Part shown: piece by piece, positions 6,443 through 12,068 of the stretch
Numbering within the stretch: position 1 is the first letter of the stretch
Layout of the letters: the number at the start of each line of letters is the position of its first letter
Translations under genes and position numbers: made by a program
From: Candidatus Moraniibacteriota bacterium
Lineage (GTDB): Bacteria > Patescibacteriota > Minisyncoccia > Moranbacterales > GCA-2747515
Length of the DNA stretch: 12,068 bases
Reading direction: 5' to 3'
Assembly: GCA_027039165.1 (NCBI GenBank)
Contig: JALWEZ010000123.1
Span: 1-12,068, forward strand
The notes under the pieces: model-generated
What the model saw: only the letters and a program-made list of their open reading frames with translations
What the model was told of the DNA's origin: nothing
Database searches by the model: none

Positions 6443-6471
6443 ATTCTAGCATTTAGTTTATTATGTTACAA
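6443..6471 (-). promoter_or_regulatory. Promoter for the minus-strand exonuclease
   Basis: Read on the minus strand: TTGTAA (6471-6466), a 17-base spacer, then TAGAAT (6448-6443). The -10 has one mismatch and the -35 two in total to TTGACA. The start codon at 6376 lies 66 bases beyond the -10, a longer leader than at other genes here. Confidence 0.5.
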
Positions 6472-6472
6472 T
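6464..6472 (+). promoter_or_regulatory. Extended -10 promoter for the C39-like peptidase
   Basis: TGT followed by TACAAT (6467-6472) forms an extended -10 with one mismatch; no good -35 is seen. The ATG at 6507 is 34 bases further on. Its -10 occupies the same bases as the -35 of the divergent exonuclease promoter, so the two cannot be bound at once. Confidence 0.45.
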
Positions 6473-6506
6473 AGAATAAAGTTTTAAATTGATAATTTTT
6501 AGAAAA

Positions 6507-7340
6507 ATGAAGGGATTAATTATTCGCATAGTTATAATTTTACTTGCTGGAGGAGGTTTTTGGTATTGGTATAATTCAATAAATACAAATGAAGTAAATC
6601 CAGATTATGTAGTAGTTGTACCAGAAAAAGAAAATTTTGGAAAAAAGTTGGAGAAAAAAGATAATAAAGATAACGATGTAAAAGCGAAAAACAATAAGAA
6701 AAATGAAAAAGAAAATAAAGATGATGAAACAATATCAAAAAAGGAAATAATAAACCTTCAAGAAAATATAGACAATGATATTCCATTTATAGTCCAAGCA
6801 CCTGAAGGTCAATGGACGGATAAGAGATTTCAGGACGCATGTGAAGAAGCATCAATTCTTATGGCATATAGATGGCGAGAAGATAAAGGAGGTTTATCAA
6901 AAAAAGATGCAACGAGAAAATTTGAAAATATGTTTATGACAGAAGAGAAATTTTTTGGTAAGGGTGTGTATGATACTTCCATAGAAGACACAGCACACTT
7001 TGCTAGAGAGTATTTTGGTGGTGAATTTGAGGTTAGAAATGTTACAATGAGTAGTATATATAAAGCACTTATGGATGATTATATAATAATAGTACCAACG
7101 AACGGAAAAATGTTGGATAATCCAAATTTTACAAATGGTGGACCAGAAAGACATATGCTTATAATAAAAGGATATGACAAAGATGATAAGGAATTTATAA
7201 CAAATGATCCAGGTACTAAAAAAGGTGAAAATTATAGATATCCAAGAAGTAGATTATTCAATGCAGTGCGTAATTACAAAACAGGACATAAAGAGCCTAT
7301 AAAAGCAGTGGATAAAAAAATGATTGTTGTTAAAAAATAA
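6507..7340 (+). CDS. Membrane-anchored C39-like papain-fold peptidase
   Basis: The 277-residue protein has three parts: a short membrane anchor (residues 3-24, LIIRIVIILLAGGGFWYWY), a very Lys/Asn/Asp/Glu-rich spacer (about 40-90), and a C39_2-like cysteine-peptidase domain (about 91-260). Active-site elements are visible: the Q97 oxyanion position in VQAPEGQW, nucleophile C112 in DACEEASILMA, H216 in PERHMLIIKGYD and D234 in ITNDPGT. The charged spacer would hold the catalytic domain away from the membrane on the outside of the cell. Such proteins may trim peptides or cell-wall cross-links or act on neighbouring cells; the substrate is unknown. I chose ATG 6507 over the in-frame TTG at 6489 (which would add MIIFRK) because the promoter-to-start distance then fits the other genes and the anchor begins cleanly. 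No accessory transporter of the bacteriocin-processing type lies nearby. Confidence 0.85.
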   Translation: MKGLIIRIVIILLAGGGFWYWYNSINTNEVNPDYVVVVPEKENFGKKLEKKDNKDNDVKAKNNKKNEKENKDDETISKKEIINLQENIDNDIPFIVQAPEGQWTDKRFQDACEEASILMAYRWREDKGGLSKKDATRKFENMFMTEEKFFGKGVYDTSIEDTAHFAREYFGGEFEVRNVTMSSIYKALMDDYIIIVPTNGKMLDNPNFTNGGPERHMLIIKGYDKDDKEFITNDPGTKKGENYRYPRSRLFNAVRNYKTGHKEPIKAVDKKMIVVKK

Positions 7341-7342
7341 TT

Positions 7343-7372
7343 TTGGGTTTATAATTTAAACAGGTATATAAT
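7343..7372 (+). promoter_or_regulatory. Promoter for korA-korB with a very short leader
   Basis: A perfect TATAAT lies at 7367-7372, with a weak TTGGGT at 7343-7348 (18-base spacer). The korA ATG at 7387 is only 14 bases past the -10, so the mRNA leader would be about 5-9 bases. Confidence 0.5.
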
Positions 7373-7386
7373 TTTATTACAGAAAT

Positions 7387-9090
7387 ATGGAAATAAATAA
7401 ATTAAATGATTTTACTATTGTTTTAGCTGGTCAAGCTGGACAAGGAGTAGATAGTGTTTCTAATGTGATAGCTCATATTTTTAAGAAACAGGGTTACAAT
7501 GTATACGTTGCAAAAGACGTGATGAGTCGTGTGCGAGGAGGTATGAATTCTGTCTCTATTAGAATTTCTAATGATAGAAAAGATGCTTTTGTTGAGAGAA
7601 TTGATTTACTTGTATCATTTCACATTGGTGGATATAAGCATTTAGAAAATAGAATTAGTTCTGAAACTGTTATAATGGGAATTGGAGATTTTAGTGGTGT
7701 AGAGAATGAAATAGAAGAGATTGATTTTATAAAAATTGCTCAAGAGATTGGAAATAGAATATTTGCAAATACAGTGGCCGCTGGAGCGGTTTGCGGGTTC
7801 TTTGGTATTAATGAAGAAATTCCTATTTCTCAAATAAAAGAATTTTTTGCTAGAAAAGGAGAGGAGATTGTAAATAAAAACATAGAAGCATTCAAGAAAG
7901 GGTGTGCCACTGGAAGTCATATTGCGTTTAAATTAGATAAAGAATTTGTGATTTCAGGTAGAAAAGATATTGAAAATTTTGTGTTTATGAACGGTGCTGA
8001 GGCAGTAGGATTTGGCGCACTAGCGGGAGGATGTAATATGATGTCTTCTTATCCTATGTCTCCTGCAACTGGAGTTTTAACTTTCCTTGCTCAAAATGCA
8101 AAAAAATGTGAAATATTAGTGGATCAAGCAACTGATGAGATTGGAGCTATAAATTCTACATTAGGAGCTTGGTATGCTGGTGCTAGAGGCATGGTTACAA
8201 CTTCTGGTGGAGGGTTTTGTCTTATGACTGAAGCTGTATCACTTAGTGGAATAACTGAAACTCCTATAGTAATTCACATAGCTCAAAGACCAGGACCAGC
8301 TACAGGACTTCCAACTAGAACTGCACAAGAAGATTTGAATTTAGTTCTTTATGCGGGACATGGTGAGTTTATGAGAGCTATTTTCTCACCTGGGCTTCCA
8401 GAGGATGCTTATGATTTAACAGCACATGCTTTTGATATAGCAGATAGATTTCAAATTCCAGTTTTTGTGCTTACTGATCAACATTTTGTAGATGCAGTGT
8501 ATTGTGCTCCTATGGACAAGTTTAAGGAAAAAGAATTTAAAAATCACATAGAAGTTACTAAAAAAGATTACAAAAGATACGAGCTTACAGATAACGGTAT
8601 AAGTCCAAGAGGAATTCCAGGAAATGGAGATGGACTTGTGATGGTTGATAGTGATGAGCATGATGAACAAGGTAGGATAACAGAAGATATGGAGTTTTTA
8701 CGCCCTGCTATGATGGAAAAGAGGTTTTTTAAGAGGAAAAAATTATTAGAAGAAGTTGCACTGCCACCAGTTTTATCAGGTTGTGAAGAATATGACACAC
8801 TAGTTATTTCATGGGGGACAAATAAAGCAGTTGCAAATGAAGCAGTGGAGAAGTGTAGTAAAGATAATATAGCACATGCTTATTTTCCACAATTATTTCC
8901 ATTTAATAAAGAGGCAAAAGAAATTATTAAGAAAGCTAAAAAAGTTGTTGTTGTTGAAAACAATGCGGTTGGACAATTTGCAAATTTATTAACTCAAGAA
9001 CTAGGTGTTCCTGTAGACGAAAGAATTCTTAGTTGTAACGGAAAACCATTTAGTGTTGAGGATTTAGTGGAAGAATTCAATAATTTATAA
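7387..9090 (+). CDS. korA: 2-oxoacid:ferredoxin oxidoreductase, fused gamma-alpha subunit
   Basis: This is the large subunit of a cytoplasmic enzyme that oxidatively decarboxylates a 2-oxoacid with CoA and passes electrons to ferredoxin. At 567 residues it is the fused type. A gamma domain (about 8-180) carries LAGQAGQGVDSVSNVIA (13-29) and SRVRGGMNSVSIRIS (47-61). The alpha pyrimidine-binding domain (about 195-380) has YPMSPATG (222-229, equivalent to the YPITPST-type substrate loop) and DQATDEIGAINSTLGAWYAG, followed by TSGGGFCLMTEA (272-283). A transketolase C-terminal-like domain (about 468-560) ends with VVVVENNAVGQFANLL. The beta subunit follows after 10 bases, completing an alpha2beta2 enzyme. 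Whether it prefers pyruvate or 2-oxoglutarate cannot be decided; the symbol follows the 2-oxoglutarate-type family naming. No ferredoxin gene is in the window. There is no Shine-Dalgarno sequence. Confidence 0.95.
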   Translation: MEINKLNDFTIVLAGQAGQGVDSVSNVIAHIFKKQGYNVYVAKDVMSRVRGGMNSVSIRISNDRKDAFVERIDLLVSFHIGGYKHLENRISSETVIMGIGDFSGVENEIEEIDFIKIAQEIGNRIFANTVAAGAVCGFFGINEEIPISQIKEFFARKGEEIVNKNIEAFKKGCATGSHIAFKLDKEFVISGRKDIENFVFMNGAEAVGFGALAGGCNMMSSYPMSPATGVLTFLAQNAKKCEILVDQATDEIGAINSTLGAWYAGARGMVTTSGGGFCLMTEAVSLSGITETPIVIHIAQRPGPATGLPTRTAQEDLNLVLYAGHGEFMRAIFSPGLPEDAYDLTAHAFDIADRFQIPVFVLTDQHFVDAVYCAPMDKFKEKEFKNHIEVTKKDYKRYELTDNGISPRGIPGNGDGLVMVDSDEHDEQGRITEDMEFLRPAMMEKRFFKRKKLLEEVALPPVLSGCEEYDTLVISWGTNKAVANEAVEKCSKDNIAHAYFPQLFPFNKEAKEIIKKAKKVVVVENNAVGQFANLLTQELGVPVDERILSCNGKPFSVEDLVEEFNNL

Positions 9091-9100
9091 ATCTATTATT

Positions 9101-9979
9101 ATGACTAATACAGAACAAAATCAAAAACCATTTGAAATTCCAAAAGAAGTTGATAATCAGTGGTGTCCAGGGTGCGGAAATTTTTCAATTCTTCATACAG
9201 TAAAAAACAGTGTAAGAGATTTAAATTGGGATCCAAAAAATACAGTTTTTGTAAGTGGCATAGGGCAAGCTGCAAAGTTTCCGCAGTATTCAGGAGCAAA
9301 TTATTTTAATGGTTTGCACGGTAGACCACTTCCAGTAGCTACTGGGATAATAGCATCAAATCCGAATTTGAATGTAGTCGTAACAAGTGGAGATGGAGAT
9401 ATTTATGGAGAAGGGGGAGATCATTTTATTCATGCTATAAGGAGAAATCCAAATATAACATTGATAGTCCATAATAATATGATTTATGGATTAACAAAAG
9501 GACAAGCTTCGCCAACCTCGGATATTGGACTGCATACTCCAACTCAGCCAGAAGGAGTATATACAGAGCCTATAAATCCAATAGCTATGGCTATTTCACT
9601 CGGAGCACCTTTTGTGGCTAGAGCTAGTTCTGGAAATCCAAAGCATGCTCAAAAAATAATAACGGAAGCTTTGCAATTTAAAGGATTATCTATTGTGGAT
9701 ATTTTCCAACCTTGTCCAATTTTTAATAAAGTAAACACTTATCAGTGGTTTAATGAAAATACTTATATTTTGGATGAGGCTTATAATCCAGTAGATAGAG
9801 TAAATGCATTTGAAAAAGCATTGGAAATGGAAAAAATTCCACTAGGTGTAATTTACAAAAATGATAATCGCACAACATTTGAAGAATCTATAGGTACCTA
9901 TGATACAAATAGTAAGCCACTTTTTGAAAGAAAAGTTGATTTTACTGTCATAAAAAGTTTATTAGAGAAGCGTAAATAA
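9101..9979 (+). CDS. korB: 2-oxoacid:ferredoxin oxidoreductase, beta subunit
   Basis: This subunit binds thiamine pyrophosphate and the [4Fe-4S] cluster of the enzyme encoded with korA. Of 292 residues, visible elements are WCPGCGN (21-27, cluster ligands C22 and C25), FNGLHGRPLPVATG (69-82), the TPP/magnesium motif GDGDIYGEGGDH (97-108) continuing to NNMIYGLTKGQASPTSD (125-141), and DIFQPCPIFN (200-209, cluster ligand C205). The protein has only these three cysteines. The loop that carries the third ligand in characterised members (GIGC) reads GIGQAAKF, with Q56 at the ligand position. The cluster may therefore use a non-cysteine fourth ligand or be altered. It lies 10 bases after korA, leader ATCTATTATT without a Shine-Dalgarno sequence, and is presumably co-translated with korA. 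Length fits the short KorB type. Confidence 0.95.
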   Translation: MTNTEQNQKPFEIPKEVDNQWCPGCGNFSILHTVKNSVRDLNWDPKNTVFVSGIGQAAKFPQYSGANYFNGLHGRPLPVATGIIASNPNLNVVVTSGDGDIYGEGGDHFIHAIRRNPNITLIVHNNMIYGLTKGQASPTSDIGLHTPTQPEGVYTEPINPIAMAISLGAPFVARASSGNPKHAQKIITEALQFKGLSIVDIFQPCPIFNKVNTYQWFNENTYILDEAYNPVDRVNAFEKALEMEKIPLGVIYKNDNRTTFEESIGTYDTNSKPLFERKVDFTVIKSLLEKRK

Positions 9980-9990
9980 TTTTTTAACAC

Positions 9991-10018
9991 TTTACTTTTT
10001 TAGTATATTTGTTATACT
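9991..10018 (+). promoter_or_regulatory. Extended -10 promoter for secG
   Basis: TTTACT (9991-9996, four of six matches), a 16-base spacer and TATACT (10013-10018) preceded by TGT. The secG ATG at 10050 is 31 bases past the -10, close to the spacing upstream of the aminopeptidase. Confidence 0.55.
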
Positions 10019-10049
10019 TTCTAAATATAAGTACACAGATAAATAATAT

Positions 10050-10274
10050 ATGCAAAATACAATTTTAACTATACAGGTAATTATATCAATTTTATTGATA
10101 GTTTCTATACTCCTTCAAAATCGTGGAGAAGGATTAGGGGTTTTGGGTGCTGGAGGAATGGGAGGTTCACATCACACAAAGCGTGGATTTGAGCAATTTC
10201 TTCACCAAGCGTCTATTACTTTAGGTGTTGCTTTTTTGGGTATATCCATAATATCTGTATCTCTAGGTGCTTAG
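10050..10274 (+). CDS. secG: Preprotein translocase subunit SecG
   Basis: SecG is the small accessory subunit of the SecYEG channel in the cytoplasmic membrane and assists protein export. The 74-residue protein has two hydrophobic segments (about 5-22 and 54-72). The family's loop between them is LLQNRGEGLG (21-30), then a glycine-rich stretch and TKRGFEQFLHQASITLG (43-59, the usual xRRGxEKxLxxxT pattern). It is short compared with E. coli SecG but normal for compact Gram-positive and Patescibacterial forms, which lack the C-terminal tail. It has its own promoter and no Shine-Dalgarno sequence. The peptide-binding protein follows closely in the same direction, so both may be on one transcript. 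Confident assignment. Confidence 0.93.
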   Translation: MQNTILTIQVIISILLIVSILLQNRGEGLGVLGAGGMGGSHHTKRGFEQFLHQASITLGVAFLGISIISVSLGA

Positions 10275-10368
10275 TTTTAATTAGTAATATACACATATTT
10301 CAAAAATTACTTTTAGACAATTATTATCTCCAAAACAATGGTTTTATGCCACTAGACATGTTTCTATT

Positions 10369-12024
10369 GTGCAAAAATTATTGATTGTTTTATTGATTAT
10401 AGCATTTGTGGGTGTCAGTTTTTGGTGGGGAAATACGTTATACATGAAGTTTACTGTGCCAGTACCTGATCGTGGAGGTCAATATATTGAAGCTATCACA
10501 AAACAGCCAAGATTTATAAATCCATTATTATCACCTGGATCTTCTTTAACCGATAAGACGATAACAAAGTTAGTTTTTGCGAGCTTGTTTAGTTACAATA
10601 AAGACGGTGTACTAAAAAAAGATTTAGTAGATAATTATCAAATAGCTGATGGTGGTAAAAAATATATAATACATTTAAAGAAAAATGTGTTTTGGCATGA
10701 CGGTGAGAAATTTAATGCTGATGATGTGGTTTATACGAGTAATATCGCAAAAAACCCAGATTATGGGGCTGTTGGTGTTATATCTGATATTAGATTAGCA
10801 TGGAAAGGTGTAAATATTAGAAAAGAAGATGATTACACAGTTGTTTTTTCTTTTGAAAAACCAAGAGTGGATTTTTTGCATGTATTAACTTTGGGGATAT
10901 TACCAGAACATATTTGGGAAAAAATTCCAATAGAGCAGTTTAATACATCTGAATATAATGTTAAACCTATAGGATTAGGTCCCTATGAATTTGTAGATGT
11001 TTCGCTTGATTCAGAAAATATTGTTAAAGAATATATATTAAGAGCGTTTGATAAATATTACAAAGGAGAGCCTTATATCACTAAATTTTCTTTTAAATTT
11101 TTTGCAGATAGAGACAAAATATTACCTGCTTATAAAAGTGGTCAAATAAGTGGAGTTGTTTTGGATGTAAAAAATGAATTAGATAAAGTTCCAGAAGCGA
11201 ATAAGTCATTTATACAATTACCGTCTTTTTATGCTGTTTTTATGAATAAAAACAAAAGTGTACCTTTAGCTTTTAAAGAAGTTAGACAAGCATTAGTATT
11301 AGCAACAAATAGAAATGAAATAATAGATACGATATTTGGTGAATTAGCAGAACCTGTGACATCAACTCTTTTACCTGGCATGAATGGATATGATAGTAAA
11401 TTTACACAGAGTGAATTTGATATTCAAAAAGCAAAAGAAATTTTGGAAAAAAATGGTTGGAAGGTTGGTGCTGGAGACATAAGAAGGAAAAGTGATGAGG
11501 AGATATTATCTTTTACGTTAACAATAAGAGAGGGACAAAAACAATTAAAACAAATAGCAGAAATATTACAAAAACAATGGCATGAAATTGGAGTTGATAT
11601 GAAAATAAAGGAGGTTAAGAAAGAAGATCTTATAGCAAATATAATTAAGCCCAGAAATTATGAAGCATTACTTTATTCAGAACCTTTGCGTTGGGATAGT
11701 CCGCACATGAAGGCTTTGTGGGCTTCTGACAGTAGAGAAGATCCAGGTAGAAATTTTTCTCAAATTAACGATAAAAAAATAGATGAGGCAATAAAAGTGC
11801 TGGAAACAGAGTTAGATGAAAACAAAAAAATAGAATCTTATAAAATGATACAAGGAAGAATAAAAGAAGAAAGTCCAGCTGTGTTCTTATTTGCACCAGG
11901 TTTTTGTTTTGTTCACTCAGATGTATTAAAAGGTAATGAAGTAGAAAAAGCTAATGTATCTTATGATAGATTTTCTGATGTAAATAAGTGGTATGTTTCC
12001 GAAAAAAGAGTTAGAAGAAAATAA
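10369..12024 (+). CDS. Peptide ABC transporter substrate-binding protein, family 5, membrane anchored
   Basis: This is an extracytoplasmic solute-binding protein of the peptide/nickel (SBP_bac_5, DppA/OppA-like) family that captures peptides for an ABC importer. From the GTG at 10369 it has 551 residues: an uncleaved-looking transmembrane anchor (3-21, no lipobox cysteine), then GGQYIEAITKQPRFINPLL (36-54), ASLFSYNKDGVLKKDLVDNY (71-90), the family signature FWHDGEKFNADDVVYT (108-123), and PIGLGPYEF further on. Direct anchoring fits a single-membrane cell. The frame remains open upstream to the TAA at 10285-10287, and the upstream codons give FRQLLSPKQWFYATRHVSI, which looks like the cytosolic N-terminus of Patescibacterial homologues. 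The true start is therefore probably the ATT at 10297 or 10306; GTG 10369 is only the first conventional start. Permease and ATPase genes are not in the window but may follow. Confidence 0.88.
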   Translation: MQKLLIVLLIIAFVGVSFWWGNTLYMKFTVPVPDRGGQYIEAITKQPRFINPLLSPGSSLTDKTITKLVFASLFSYNKDGVLKKDLVDNYQIADGGKKYIIHLKKNVFWHDGEKFNADDVVYTSNIAKNPDYGAVGVISDIRLAWKGVNIRKEDDYTVVFSFEKPRVDFLHVLTLGILPEHIWEKIPIEQFNTSEYNVKPIGLGPYEFVDVSLDSENIVKEYILRAFDKYYKGEPYITKFSFKFFADRDKILPAYKSGQISGVVLDVKNELDKVPEANKSFIQLPSFYAVFMNKNKSVPLAFKEVRQALVLATNRNEIIDTIFGELAEPVTSTLLPGMNGYDSKFTQSEFDIQKAKEILEKNGWKVGAGDIRRKSDEEILSFTLTIREGQKQLKQIAEILQKQWHEIGVDMKIKEVKKEDLIANIIKPRNYEALLYSEPLRWDSPHMKALWASDSREDPGRNFSQINDKKIDEAIKVLETELDENKKIESYKMIQGRIKEESPAVFLFAPGFCFVHSDVLKGNEVEKANVSYDRFSDVNKWYVSEKRVRRK

Positions 12025-12068
12025 GTATTTAAGTTAAAATTATGTTAAGAAATAGTATAGAATGTAAT

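Noticed and set aside
6489..6506. TTG start for the C39-like peptidase, adding six residues
   Set aside because: The promoter-to-start distance would be unusually short and the membrane anchor is complete from the ATG at 6507.
2950..12068. Alternative genetic code 25 (UGA as glycine), as in Gracilibacteria and Absconditabacteria
   Set aside because: All frames are full length without in-frame UGA and use GGA/GGT for glycine throughout; genes end at conserved C-termini. Standard coding suffices.
12042..12068. Possible start of a next gene (ATG followed by eight open codons)
   Set aside because: Only nine codons are visible and they resemble nothing recognisable; a permease gene would be plausible here but cannot be supported.

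Overview
The window appears to contain DNA from two unrelated bacteria, joined inside one open reading frame near position 2,700. Everything left of the join (1-~2700) reads as a compact operon of ordinary bacterial genes: ribosomal protein L11 methyltransferase (prmA, 5' end cut by the window edge), deoxyribose-phosphate aldolase (deoC), and a cytoplasmic PAS-GGDEF-EAL cyclic-di-GMP protein. From memory, these AT-rich proteins look most like Aquificales such as Sulfurihydrogenibium; this is an impression, not a search result. Everything right of the join (~2701-12068) looks like Patescibacteria (Candidate Phyla Radiation). Its genes have no Shine-Dalgarno sequences and sit behind extended -10 promoters. 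They include a lone type IV pilin, an M17 aminopeptidase, a Nudix hydrolase, a gamma-alpha fused 2-oxoacid:ferredoxin oxidoreductase, a short SecG, and a membrane-anchored family 5 peptide-binding protein of the type common in that group.

The join falls inside an apparent 528-residue protein. Residues 1 to about 446 are PAS, degenerate GGDEF and the first half of an EAL domain. From about residue 447 it is a MazG-like nucleotide pyrophosphohydrolase that has lost its N-terminus. The crossover sits in an AT-rich stretch encoding DRIIL, which fits both parent families, so a metagenome-assembly chimera is the simplest explanation. The protein should not be read as a new c-di-GMP/MazG fusion system.

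Right-arm layout: MazG remnant; pilin (3005-3403); leucyl aminopeptidase (3479-4861) overlapping a Nudix hydrolase (4854-5450); an unlisted 56-residue DnaJ-type zinc-finger protein (5530-5700) whose promoter spacer contains eight consecutive Gs; a bidirectional terminator; a minus-strand DEDDy exonuclease (5798-6376). A divergent pair of overlapping promoters (6443-6472) separates the exonuclease from a membrane-anchored C39-like peptidase (6507-7340). Then come korA-korB (7387-9979), secG (10050-10274) and the peptide-binding protein (10369-12024, probably starting further upstream). There is no gene-free stretch longer than 300 bases.

The right arm fits a small-genome, single-membrane, possibly host-dependent bacterium: peptide uptake and cytoplasmic peptide hydrolysis, a pilin for attachment or DNA uptake, secretion, and ferredoxin-linked 2-oxoacid oxidation. 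The items most worth a second look are the chimeric join, the poly-G promoter with its small zinc-finger gene, the likely non-canonical start of the peptide-binding protein, and the missing cluster-ligand cysteine in KorB. I see no CRISPR array, tRNA, rRNA, insertion sequence or prophage.
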